Made by a program: the position numbers and the translations under genes. A DNA stretch of 64,000 nucleotides, from NCBI RefSeq assembly GCF_046614675.1, contig NZ_JBKKJT010000003.1:702217-766216 (forward strand). The letters are read 5' to 3'. Positions within the stretch are counted from its first letter, which is position 1, and each line of letters opens with the position of its first letter. This document shows positions 42,711 to 50,097 of the stretch, piece after piece. Under the pieces are notes generated by a model that was not told the origin of the DNA, did not search any database, and saw only the letters and a list, made by a program, of their open reading frames with translations. The DNA comes from Chryseobacterium cupriresistens. Lineage in GTDB: Bacteria > Bacteroidota > Bacteroidia > Flavobacteriales > Weeksellaceae.

Positions 42711-43967
42711 ATGAGCATCAATTTCACAACAGCAACCATTAAAGACTTTGAGAATATACCAGACAATGATATGGCTCAAAGAGCTGAAATTTTTTATGAA
42801 TATTTAGACTTTGTAAAGTCTAATGGCCACATGAACTACAGACTGAAGAATACTTCAGGAACCAATGCAGTACTGAATGTAAATATTGCAGATCACAACA
42901 GAGAATTTGTTAGTTTTGTATCAAGTGATTATTTAGGATTTACGCAGCACCCAAAAGTAAAACAGGCTGCCATTGAAGGAATCGAAAAATATGGTACAGG
43001 AACAGGAGCTACTCCTCTTATCGGAGGATATTTTGATTACCACAATGCATTAGAAAAAAAAATCTCAGGTTTTTTTAAAAGAACAGAAGATGAAGCTGTA
43101 GTGTTTACTACGGGTTATACAGCTAATAGTGCTTCTTTACAATGCCTGATGCAGAAAGAAGACCTTGCTATTTTAGATATGGCTGTACATGCCAGTGTGC
43201 ACGAAGGATGTGCTTTTACCAATAAAAAAACATTTCCACACAATAATTTGGAATCTTTGGAACACATTTTGAAGGTATCTGAAAATCTGTACCGTACGAA
43301 ACTCGTTATTGTGGATGGAGTGTATTCCCAGGATGGTGATACCTCCCGTATTAATGAGATCTATGACCTTGTGAAGAAGTATAATGCCTTTCTGATGGTA
43401 GACGACGTACATGGTGTCGGTATCCTTGGAGAATCCGGAAGAGGTACTTTGGAACAGGCCGGGTTATTGGATAAAGTAGACCTTATCACAGGTACATTCA
43501 GCAAAACATTTGGAAATCTGGGAGGATATGTCATTGCAGATAAAAAAATAGCAGCATTCATCAGATTCCATTCCCGTCAGCAGATTTTCTCAGCAACAGC
43601 TCCACCATCATCAGCAGGAATAGTTAAAGCCATTGATTTAATTGACGAAGAACCCATCTGGAGACAGAAACTCTGGGATAACATCAATTATTTCAAAAAA
43701 GGGCTTGACGACTTAGGGTTGGATACAGGTGTTACCTGCTCTGCAATTATCCCTGTAAAAATAGGAGACCCTTATGTAACAGGAGAAGCCGGAAAACTAC
43801 TAATAGAAAAAGGAATCTATACCAATCCGATTCTGTACCCGGCTGTACCCCGAAAAGATGCGCGTATCAGGATGAGTGTGACGGCAAGACACGAAAAAGA
43901 ACATCTCGATAAAACGCTTAATGCGTTTGATGATATTAATAAAAAATTGCATATTGCGAAAAAATAA
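42711..43967 (+). CDS. Alpha-oxoamine synthase, probably serine palmitoyltransferase
   Basis: A PLP-dependent fold-type I enzyme of the BioF/KBL/SPT group: SSDYLGFTQHPKVKQAA, YGTGTGATPLIGGYFDYHNALE, DDVHGVGILGESGRG and the Schiff-base lysine in GTFSKTFGNLGGYV. It condenses an amino acid with an acyl-CoA. Bacteroidota make sphingolipids with such an enzyme, and the 80-residue N-terminal extension before the core favours serine palmitoyltransferase over BioF, but 7-keto-8-aminopelargonate or other ketone synthases remain possible. The start at 42711 (MSINFTTATIKDF) is chosen over an ATG 13 codons upstream, which lies right at the promoter. Confidence 0.85.
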   Translation: MSINFTTATIKDFENIPDNDMAQRAEIFYEYLDFVKSNGHMNYRLKNTSGTNAVLNVNIADHNREFVSFVSSDYLGFTQHPKVKQAAIEGIEKYGTGTGATPLIGGYFDYHNALEKKISGFFKRTEDEAVVFTTGYTANSASLQCLMQKEDLAILDMAVHASVHEGCAFTNKKTFPHNNLESLEHILKVSENLYRTKLVIVDGVYSQDGDTSRINEIYDLVKKYNAFLMVDDVHGVGILGESGRGTLEQAGLLDKVDLITGTFSKTFGNLGGYVIADKKIAAFIRFHSRQQIFSATAPPSSAGIVKAIDLIDEEPIWRQKLWDNINYFKKGLDDLGLDTGVTCSAIIPVKIGDPYVTGEAGKLLIEKGIYTNPILYPAVPRKDARIRMSVTARHEKEHLDKTLNAFDDINKKLHIAKK

Positions 43968-43972
43968 TAATT

Positions 43973-44605
43973 ATGCCTAGAAAAGTAGTGCAGGGCCCCA
44001 TTAGGGACAAAGAAAAAACAAAGCAGAAACTGCTTGCTGCAGTTGGTAAAATTTTAAGAGTAAAAGGATATTCCGGATTAAAAGTAAGCAAAATAGCTGC
44101 CGTAGCCGGATTTGATAAAAAATTGATCTATGAGTACTTTGGAAGTACTGATAAGCTGATCGATGAATATATCAAGTCTCAGGATTACTGGAGCCAGGTC
44201 AACCAGGATGTTGATATGGATTTCTCGGACGGTGGACACGAGCTTACTAAAATGGTGGTCTTGAACCAGTTCGAAAACCTGAAGAAAAATAAAGAACTTC
44301 AGAAGATTATCCTTTGGGAGCTTTCAGAAAGCAAGCCTATTCTTAAGAAATTAGTTGAACAACGAGAAGAAGTTGGAGAAGTTTTATTTGGAAACATCTC
44401 AGATCCTTACTTTGGTGAAGGAGTAGCAACAAGACACAGGGCAATTATGGCTCTGATTGTTTCCGGAGCTTACTATCTTAACCTTTATACAGGATATAAC
44501 GCAAACAAGTTCTGCGGTATTGACCTGAAAACTGAAGAAGGGCGAAAAGAGATTGAAGGCGCTATTGTTGAGTTGATTGACTTTGCCTACAGCAAAAAAA
44601 AATAG
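43973..44605 (+). CDS. TetR/AcrR-family regulator
   Basis: A 210-aa protein with an N-terminal TetR helix-turn-helix (KLLAAVGKILRVKGYSGLKVSKIAAVAGFDKKLIYEYFGSTDKLI) and an all-helical ligand domain. It starts 5 bp after the oxoamine synthase gene and is co-transcribed with it, so it probably tunes lipid synthesis in response to an acyl ligand. Confidence 0.92.
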   Translation: MPRKVVQGPIRDKEKTKQKLLAAVGKILRVKGYSGLKVSKIAAVAGFDKKLIYEYFGSTDKLIDEYIKSQDYWSQVNQDVDMDFSDGGHELTKMVVLNQFENLKKNKELQKIILWELSESKPILKKLVEQREEVGEVLFGNISDPYFGEGVATRHRAIMALIVSGAYYLNLYTGYNANKFCGIDLKTEEGRKEIEGAIVELIDFAYSKKK

Positions 44606-44690
44606 AGGTTAAAAGTTTTCCGATTTGAACAGAAATATGTTTTTGTTGATATTTGAAAACTTTTAATTTTCAAATTAAAACTATATTTCT

Positions 44691-44698
44691 TATTTTTG
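44691..44698 (+). promoter_or_regulatory. -7 box of dnaX, implying a nearly leaderless mRNA
   Basis: TATTTTTG, a full TAnnTTTG match, ends only 4 bp before the ATG at 44703. If used, transcription would begin at or just next to the start codon. Confidence 0.4.
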
Positions 44699-44702
44699 AC
44701 CA

Positions 44703-45788
44703 ATGGAAAATTTTATAGTATCTGCAAGAAAATATCGTCCTCAGGAGTTTGATACGGTTGTAGGACAATCCCATATTACGGATACTTTAGAACATGCAAT
44801 TGAAGAAAGTCAATTAGCTCAGGCATTACTTTTTTGTGGTCCTCGTGGTGTGGGTAAAACTACTTGTGCCAGAATTCTGGCAAGAAAGATCAATGAGAAA
44901 GATGGCTCGGTTTCAGAAGATGGCTTTGCTTACAATATCTATGAATTGGATGCTGCATCCAATAACTCTGTTGATGATATCAGAGAACTTATAGATCAGG
45001 TACGCTTTGCACCTCAGGTGGGTAAATACAAAGTATATATCATTGATGAGGTTCATATGCTGTCTTCTGCCGCTTTCAATGCATTCCTTAAAACGCTGGA
45101 AGAGCCGCCTGCGCATGCTATTTTTATTTTGGCTACCACGGAGAAACATAAAATTATTCCAACAATTTTATCCCGTTGTCAGATTTATGACTTCAAAAGA
45201 ATCGTCATCGAAGACATACAGAGCCATCTGAGAAACATTGCCCAGAAAGAAAATATCCAGTATGAAGATGATGCCCTGTACCTGATTGCTCAGAAGGCAG
45301 ACGGTGCATTAAGAGATGCACTTTCTATCTTCGACAGACTTTCGACTTTCTCCCAGAAAAATATTACACTGGCAAAAGCCGCCGAAGTGCTCAATATTCT
45401 GGATTACGATCAATATCTGAATATTGTGGATCTTGCCAGGGAAAACAAAATTCCTGAAGTGCTTTTCGCATTTAATGAGATTGTAAAGAAAGGTTTTGAT
45501 CCTCATATTTTCATTGCCGGATTAGGAAATCATTTCAGAGACCTGATGATGGCACAGAATGCTTCCACCATGGAACTCATTGAAGTAGGAGAGAAGACCA
45601 AGACCAGGTTTGTAGAGCAGGGACAGAAATGGGCCGCCCAGCAGCTTATTGATGGTATTGAAATCTGCAACCATGCAGATATTAATTATAAGAATTCCAA
45701 AAACCCTAGACTTACGGTTGAAATTGCATTAATGCAGCTGGCTTCACTGACAGCTAATTTAGGCGATACTAAAAAAAAAAATTCCTGA
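44703..45788 (+). CDS. dnaX: DNA polymerase III clamp-loader subunit, gamma-like form (dnaX, frame 0)
   Basis: A 361-aa ATPase that loads the sliding clamp. Walker A is GPRGVGKTT, Walker B IIDEVHMLS, sensor 1 is LATTEKHKIIPTILSRC (SRC motif); collar domain III extends to about residue 350. The zinc-binding cysteines of the proteobacterial protein are missing, as is common in Flavobacteriia. The frame ends at a tract of 11 A (45771-45781) with the stop TGA at 45786-45788, while the adjacent -1 frame continues as the tau C-terminal part. This truncated product contains domains I-III complete, so it matches the gamma form of E. coli. Recoding is likely, though a one-base homopolymer sequencing error cannot be excluded. 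Confidence 0.93.
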   Translation: MENFIVSARKYRPQEFDTVVGQSHITDTLEHAIEESQLAQALLFCGPRGVGKTTCARILARKINEKDGSVSEDGFAYNIYELDAASNNSVDDIRELIDQVRFAPQVGKYKVYIIDEVHMLSSAAFNAFLKTLEEPPAHAIFILATTEKHKIIPTILSRCQIYDFKRIVIEDIQSHLRNIAQKENIQYEDDALYLIAQKADGALRDALSIFDRLSTFSQKNITLAKAAEVLNILDYDQYLNIVDLARENKIPEVLFAFNEIVKKGFDPHIFIAGLGNHFRDLMMAQNASTMELIEVGEKTKTRFVEQGQKWAAQQLIDGIEICNHADINYKNSKNPRLTVEIALMQLASLTANLGDTKKKNS

Positions 45789-45820
45789 TACTGGCTCCGT
45801 TTCTCAGTGAGAAACAGGAG
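45771..45820 (+). promoter_or_regulatory. dnaX slippery A11 tract and downstream hairpin
   Basis: Eleven A at 45771-45781 let the ribosome or RNA polymerase slip by one base into the frame that is open from 45773. Thirteen nt later a hairpin follows: CTCC (795-798) with GGAG (817-820) and GTTTCTC (799-805) with GAGAAAC (809-815), loop AGT, one bulged A at 816. The 3' arm overlaps AGGAGG (816-821), 5 nt before an ATG at 45827. Together these resemble dnaX recoding signals known in E. coli (ribosomal) and Thermus (A9, transcriptional). Confidence 0.65.
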
Positions 45821-46402
45821 GTGAAAATGCCGGAAAAAACTCCGGAGAAAAAAGAAGTTAAAACAGAACAGCTGTCTGTTACTACTCAGATGGTTCAGGA
45901 AGTTTCTGTGACCAAAACTACCAAACCTTTGTCAAGACCGGGAATATCCTCCGGTTTCAGCATCAATTCCTTTTTGAATAAAGAAGATAAAGTGGAAACA
46001 GCAGAAGATGTTGTGGTGAGAACTGAAAATCTTCCTCAAAACCATTTTACAGATACAGATCTGCAGACGGAATGGAAAATTATGCTTAAACAGCTTCAGG
46101 TAAAAAATAACTTTGTATTTAATGCGGTAAAAACCTTTAAACTGGTAAAAGCTGAAGAGCATAAAATCAAAGTTTTGTTCCCGTCAGACTCTGCAAAAGT
46201 GGAATTTGATAAAATAAGTGGAGAATTTTTTAATCATTTTAAAAGAAAAATTCAGAATCATATTATTGAGGTAGAATACGTCAGAGACGTTGAAAATCTG
46301 AAGATTGAGGTGGTGACGAAGAGAAAATTATTTGAAAAGTTTATAGAAAAAAATCCACTTTTGAAAGATCTTGATGATTTAATGAAGTTTGATTTGACAT
46401 AA
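45773..46402 (+). CDS. dnaX: Tau-specific C-terminal part of dnaX (-1 frame)
   Basis: This frame is open from just after a TAA at 45770-45772 to the stop at 46402 (209 codons). Joined to frame 0 by a -1 slip it gives a tau protein of about 566 aa, the usual size in Flavobacteriia. After a low-complexity linker rich in Lys, Glu and Thr, residues such as DTDLQTEWKIMLKQLQVKN, VLFPSDSAKVEFDKI and EKFIEKNPLLKDLDDLMKFDL form the C-terminal domain that contacts the polymerase. It could also start alone at 45821 (GTG) or 45827 (ATG after AGGAGG), but that would leave it without a clamp-loader domain. Confidence 0.85.
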   Translation, partial: KKKFLILAPFLSEKQEVKMPEKTPEKKEVKTEQLSVTTQMVQEVSVTKTTKPLSRPGISSGFSINSFLNKEDKVETAEDVVVRTENLPQNHFTDTDLQTEWKIMLKQLQVKNNFVFNAVKTFKLVKAEEHKIKVLFPSDSAKVEFDKISGEFFNHFKRKIQNHIIEVEYVRDVENLKIEVVTKRKLFEKFIEKNPLLKDLDDLMKFDLT

Positions 46403-46416
46403 TTTTTATATATTTG
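46388..46416 (+). promoter_or_regulatory. Promoter of the aromatic leader/DAHP synthase transcript
   Basis: TTTG at 388-391, a 17-bp spacer and TATATTTG at 409-416 fit the Flavobacteriia consensus in both boxes and spacing. It overlaps the end of dnaX. The start would be near 46421, 75 nt before the leader ORF; a 9-bp hairpin (46428-46449) lies in between. Confidence 0.55.
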
Positions 46417-46496
46417 TCAAATATTTCTGTCAGAAATAAGTTTCTGACAAAAACAAATTAAACCAGAAACGCTAAAACAAGACATTTCCAGATATA

Positions 46497-46628
46497 ATGG
46501 AAAAATTGATTAACACATATCAGTCTTTTTTTGCACCCGCTAATTATTTTTTTAGCGGTTATTTTAGTTTTTCTGCTTCTTATTATAGAAATTTCAGAAC
46601 GTATTACCGATTTTATTGGTACTGTTAA
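46497..46628 (+). CDS. Candidate attenuator leader peptide rich in Phe and Tyr
   Basis: An ATG-started ORF of 43 codons. Eight codons are Phe, nine Tyr and one Trp, 18 of 43 in all, arranged in clusters: residues 8-12 (YQSFF), 17-25 (YFFSGYFSF), 29-30 (YY) and 33-42 (FRTYYRFYWY). It lies 172 bp upstream of the gene for the first committed enzyme of aromatic amino-acid synthesis and behind a good promoter. In enterobacteria such leaders control pheA and similar genes through ribosome stalling. The region is T-rich, which alone raises TTT and TAT codons, so a chance ORF is the rival explanation. Confidence 0.5.
   Translation: MEKLINTYQSFFAPANYFFSGYFSFSASYYRNFRTYYRFYWYC
46537..46558 (+). terminator. 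Hairpin inside the leader ORF
   Basis: CCGCTAA (537-543) pairs with TTAGCGG (552-558), followed by TTATTTTAGTTTTTCT. It looks like an intrinsic terminator. It could be the terminator of dnaX or an attenuator, since the Phe/Tyr codons 8-12 lie just before it and more lie inside and after it. Confidence 0.55.
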
Positions 46629-46680
46629 CTGAATTTCTTTCCAAAAAATACAGGAGAAGTAGAGCCCTATTATTTTCCTG
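46587..46680 (+). promoter_or_regulatory. Possible alternative RNA structures after the leader ORF
   Basis: AGAAATTTCAG (587-597) pairs with CTGAATTTCT (629-638) with one bulge, its loop holding the last Tyr/Phe/Trp codons and the stop codon. CAGGAGAA (651-658) pairs with TTTTCCTG (673-680) with one wobble. The first would be opened by a ribosome finishing the leader. No clear U-tract follows either, so any attenuation may use the upstream hairpin, Rho or translation. Confidence 0.35.
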
Positions 46681-46800
46681 ATTCCTTTAAACAATTTTGA
46701 ACTGCATTTTTTGAAAAGAATTATAAATTAAATTTTATAATCCAAAGGGCTATTGCTGTCAATGAATAAATAATATAAAAAAACAATAAAATTTAGAATA

Positions 46801-47880
46801 ATGAATTTAAATGATTTAAAAAATGAGTGGATCGATGGGCTTACACAGCCACTAATGATTGCAGGACCATGTAGTGCGGAAAGTGAAGCTCAGATGCTTG
46901 AAACGGCCAGGAGAATTAAGGAATCCAATGCCAATGTATCCGTTTTCCGTGCCGGAATCTGGAAACCCCGTACCAAACCCAACGGTTTCGAAGGAGTAGG
47001 AGTGATCGGTTTGAACTGGCTGAAAAAAGTAAAAGAAGAATACGGTTTTAAAACAGCAACTGAGGTAGCCAATGCACACCACGTATTTGCAGCTTTAGAA
47101 GCAGACGTAGATGTTCTTTGGATCGGAGCACGTTCTACAGTAAATCCATTTACGGTACAGGAAATTGCAATGGCATTAAGAGGAACTGATAAGCCGGTAT
47201 TTGTGAAAAATCCTGTAAATCCGGATCTTGCTTTATGGATCGGAGCATTGGAAAGGCTTTTAGGACAGGACATTAAAAACCTTGGAGTTATTCACAGAGG
47301 ATTTTCAACCTACCAGAAAACAAAATACAGAAACAATCCAAACTGGCAGATTGCCCTTGATTTCAAGAGCCAGTTTCCAAATATTCCAATGTTAATCGAC
47401 CCTTCTCACATCTGCGGAAACAGGACAGGTCTTGCTGATATTACTCAGGAAGCACTTAACGTAGGATACCAGGGAGCGATCATTGAATCACATTGCAATC
47501 CTGATGAGGCGTGGAGCGATGCTTCCCAGCAGATTACTCCTGAAGTTCTTGCAGATCTTATCGGAAATCTGAAAGTGAGAAGCTCTAATCTTGCCGGTTT
47601 TGAAGGAGAAATGGGAAGACACAGAACTTTAATCTCCGATCTTGACTTCCAGTTAATTGAACTTCTTTCTCAAAGAATGAAAATTTCTGAAAAGATCGGT
47701 AAGCTTAAAAAAGAAAATGACATTGCGATCTTCCAGCCTGAACGTTGGAAAGTAATCACAGAATACGCTACCCAAAAAGCAAAAGAAACAGGAATGTCTC
47801 AGGAGTTTATTGAAAAAGTATTCAAAGCGATTCACGAAGAATCTATTGAAGTTCAGAATAATATTATGATCGAGAGATAA
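46801..47880 (+). CDS. Bifunctional DAHP synthase / chorismate mutase
   Basis: A 359-aa fusion. Residues 1-265 are a KDO8PS/DAHPS TIM barrel (LMIAGPCSAES, FRAGIWKPRTKPNGFEG, VKNPVNPDLALW, IGVIHRG-type GVIHRGFS, LIDPSHICGNR) that joins PEP and erythrose-4-phosphate; residues 270-359 are an AroQ-type chorismate mutase helix bundle (LISDLDFQLIELLSQRMKISEKIGKLKKEN, IFQPERWKVI, IHEESIEVQ). The mutase part often feeds back Phe/Tyr or prephenate control onto the synthase. It combines the first step of the shikimate pathway with the branch point to Phe and Tyr. The Phe/Tyr-rich leader upstream fits this role exactly. Confidence 0.94.
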   Translation: MNLNDLKNEWIDGLTQPLMIAGPCSAESEAQMLETARRIKESNANVSVFRAGIWKPRTKPNGFEGVGVIGLNWLKKVKEEYGFKTATEVANAHHVFAALEADVDVLWIGARSTVNPFTVQEIAMALRGTDKPVFVKNPVNPDLALWIGALERLLGQDIKNLGVIHRGFSTYQKTKYRNNPNWQIALDFKSQFPNIPMLIDPSHICGNRTGLADITQEALNVGYQGAIIESHCNPDEAWSDASQQITPEVLADLIGNLKVRSSNLAGFEGEMGRHRTLISDLDFQLIELLSQRMKISEKIGKLKKENDIAIFQPERWKVITEYATQKAKETGMSQEFIEKVFKAIHEESIEVQNNIMIER

Positions 47881-48020
47881 ATTGCGGATAATAGTAAGAG
47901 TAGTATAATTTTTACTATATATACAGTAAAAAAATAAATCAGGGCTTGGCCATCAGTATTTAGGAGAATTGAAACATTGTGTTTTTGACCCTATTTTCTG
48001 AATGCTAAGCCCTAATTGCG

Positions 48021-48028
48021 TATATTTG
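48021..48028 (+). promoter_or_regulatory. -7 box of rsgA
   Basis: TATATTTG, a full TAnnTTTG match, 14 bp before the chosen start at 48043. It argues against the upstream ATG at 48016. Confidence 0.5.
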
Positions 48029-48042
48029 CACCAGCATTATCT

Positions 48043-48969
48043 ATGAAAGGAAAAATCATTAAATCTACAGGCAGTTGGTACCAGGTTTTGGAATTGGAAA
48101 CAAATAAAATTTTCGAGGCCAGAATCAGGGGGAAATTCAAATTAATAAAAACCAGACTTACCAATCCACTTGCTGTAGGAGATTTTGTTGAGTTTCAACT
48201 GGAACAGGATGATATTGCCTGGATCACGAAAATTGAACCCCGCTCTAATTATCTGATCAGAAAATCCGTAAATCTTTCCAAAGAAGCTCATATTATTGCT
48301 TCCAATATCGATTTGGCGTGCTTTATCTTTACGCTGAAACATCCTGAAACATCATTAGGATTTCTTGACAGGTTCCTGGCATGCTGTGAAGCTTATAATA
48401 TTACACCACTGATTCTTTTTAATAAGATTGATGTATTGCACGAAGAAGAAATTGAAATTGTAAAAGATATTGAATTCCTATATCAGGAGATAGGATATGA
48501 TACTCTGGAAATTTCGTCCTATTCTAAATTGAATCTGGATCAGCTTCAGGAAATTCTTAAAGATAAAACTTCCGTCTTCTTTGGCCACTCAGGTTGTGGA
48601 AAATCTACCTTAGTGAATGCTTTGCAGCCGGGATTGAATTTAAAAACTTCTGAAATTTCAGATACCCACCTGAAAGGTAAGCACACCACAACTTTTGCCC
48701 AGATGCATTTCTGGGATTTTGGAGGAAACGTTATCGATACTCCCGGGGTTCGTGAATTTGCAATGATTGATATTGAAAAAGAAGAAGTACAGCATTACTT
48801 TCCTGAAATTTTCAAAAAGAGAGAAGAATGTAAATTTCACAACTGCCTTCACATCAATGAACCTAAATGTGCTGTTATCGATGCCCTTGAAACAGGAGAA
48901 ATTCAGCATTCGCGCTATGCTACTTACATTAAACTGATGGACGAGGCAGAAGAAGCTTCTCAGAAATAA
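48043..48969 (+). CDS. rsgA: Ribosome small-subunit GTPase RsgA
   Basis: A circularly permuted GTPase that checks late 30S assembly. An N-terminal OB fold (MKGKIIKSTGSWYQVLE), then G4 LFNKIDV, G5, G1 GHSGCGKSTL, G3 DTPGVREF and a C-terminal zinc region (CKFHNCLHINEPKCAV with Cys, His, Cys, Cys) occur in the permuted order typical of the family. The start at 48043 is chosen from the OB fold and the promoter. Confidence 0.95.
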   Translation: MKGKIIKSTGSWYQVLELETNKIFEARIRGKFKLIKTRLTNPLAVGDFVEFQLEQDDIAWITKIEPRSNYLIRKSVNLSKEAHIIASNIDLACFIFTLKHPETSLGFLDRFLACCEAYNITPLILFNKIDVLHEEEIEIVKDIEFLYQEIGYDTLEISSYSKLNLDQLQEILKDKTSVFFGHSGCGKSTLVNALQPGLNLKTSEISDTHLKGKHTTTFAQMHFWDFGGNVIDTPGVREFAMIDIEKEEVQHYFPEIFKKREECKFHNCLHINEPKCAVIDALETGEIQHSRYATYIKLMDEAEEASQK

Positions 48970-49410
48970 TCAATAAAATTTATTTAACAGAACAAATTTT
49001 GTTAGAAATAATATAGAGACTATCATTGGATGGTCTCTTTTTCTGTTTAAAACTATTTTACCGAAATGACACCGTTGTCAAGGGTAGTACTTTCTTTTGT
49101 TAAAGAATAATATTTACCGCTATTATTTTTTTTAAGATTAGTTTAATGTATTTGATGGATTTTATTTTTTGTAATTTATTTTTTTGATTTTTAAATGAAA
49201 AAATATTCGTTTTTAAATAACTCTACTTTTCAATTTTACAATTTTGGCAGATAACTCCACTTTTGTCATATTTCTGACCACCATGAGATTGGATTTTCAA
49301 AAAATAAAATTATTTCACCAATTGCAATAAAAAGAATAAAATCGTTAAATATGGTTGAATATTAATTAAAAAATTACATAATTAATAAAAAATACCTTCA
49401 TTTTTTGCAA

Positions 49411-49436
49411 ATAAAAAACCCAGCCGAAGCTGGGTA
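49411..49436 (-). terminator. Orphan minus-strand terminator
   Basis: CCCAGC (419-424), loop CGAA, GCTGGG (429-434). Reading on the minus strand it is followed by TTTTTTAT. No minus-strand gene ends here. Confidence 0.8.
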
Positions 49437-49583
49437 AAAACTAATAACCATGAAAACTCAAATTAAACATGAGAATCGCAATAGAATAAACAATTACTGT
49501 GCCAAAGTTTGTGTTACAATTTCTTAATAAAAGTTATTTTTATGTTAAAAAAAAATTAAAATAAAAATCAAAGATATTTTTTG

Positions 49584-49591
49584 TAATTTTG
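49584..49591 (+). promoter_or_regulatory. -7 box of ndk
   Basis: TAATTTTG, a full TAnnTTTG match, 23 bp before the ndk start codon. Confidence 0.5.
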
Positions 49592-49614
49592 CGCCATTAA
49601 AAAAATATACATTT

Positions 49615-50031
49615 ATGTCTAACATTACATTCACTATGATTAAGCCTGATGCAGTTGCTGACGGACATATCGGTGCTATATTGGGTAAGATTGCTGAAGG
49701 AGGTTTTAAGATCAAAGCTTTAAAATTAACTCAGCTTACAGTTGCTGATGCAAAAAAATTCTATGAAGTACATGCTGAGAGACCATTTTATGGAGAATTG
49801 GTAGAATTCATGAGCTCTGGTCCTATCGTTGCAGCAGTTTTAGAAAAAGACAATGCAGTTGAAGACTTCAGAACATTAATTGGTTCTACTAACCCTGCAG
49901 AAGCTGCAGAAGGTACAATCAGAAAAATGTTTGCAAGAAGCATCGGAGAAAATGCTGTTCACGGTTCAGATTCTGACGAGAATGCATTAATCGAAGCTCA
50001 ATTCCATTTTTCAGGAAGAGAGATTTTCTAA
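49615..50031 (+). CDS. ndk: Nucleoside-diphosphate kinase
   Basis: A 138-aa enzyme that balances nucleoside triphosphates with ATP. FTMIKPDAVADGHIGAIL at the start, the Arg-rich ATP site and the phospho-histidine in AVHGSDSDENALIEAQFHF are diagnostic. Monocistronic, bounded by a terminator. Confidence 0.97.
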   Translation: MSNITFTMIKPDAVADGHIGAILGKIAEGGFKIKALKLTQLTVADAKKFYEVHAERPFYGELVEFMSSGPIVAAVLEKDNAVEDFRTLIGSTNPAEAAEGTIRKMFARSIGENAVHGSDSDENALIEAQFHFSGREIF

Positions 50032-50050
50032 GAAAATCATCTTACAAAAT

Positions 50051-50080
50051 AAAAAATCCGGAGAATTTTCTCCGGATTTT
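50051..50080. terminator. Bidirectional terminator
   Basis: ATCCGGAGAA (056-065) pairs with TTCTCCGGAT (068-077), flanked by A6 and T4-G-T6, between convergent ndk and the fucosidase gene. Confidence 0.92.
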
Positions 50081-50097
50081 GTTTTTTATAGGATTAT

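Larger units (their letters stand above)
48970..49614. other. Intergenic region between rsgA and ndk
   Basis: 645 bp. It holds AT-rich filler, a strong minus-strand terminator (49411-49436), a 25-codon plus-strand ORF at 49450-49527 starting MKTQIKHENRNR, and the ndk promoter box. On the minus strand TATCTTTG (49569-49576) could start a short RNA that ends at the terminator. Confidence 0.5.

Noticed and set aside
45821..46402. Tau tail as an independent gene
   Set aside because: Although an AGGAGG-ATG is present, the frame is open further upstream to the A tract and the product is the normal C-terminal part of DnaX, so recoding or a sequence error explains it better.
46428..46449. TGTCAGAAATAAGTTTCTGACA hairpin as terminator of dnaX
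   Set aside because: A perfect 9-bp stem but followed by AAAAAC, not T, so it cannot be an intrinsic terminator on the plus strand; kept only as a possible leader structure.
46458..46694. 78-codon ORF on the minus strand opposite the aromatic leader
   Set aside because: It is the mirror of a T-rich stretch, full of Ile/Lys codons, with no family likeness and no promoter or neighbour to support it.
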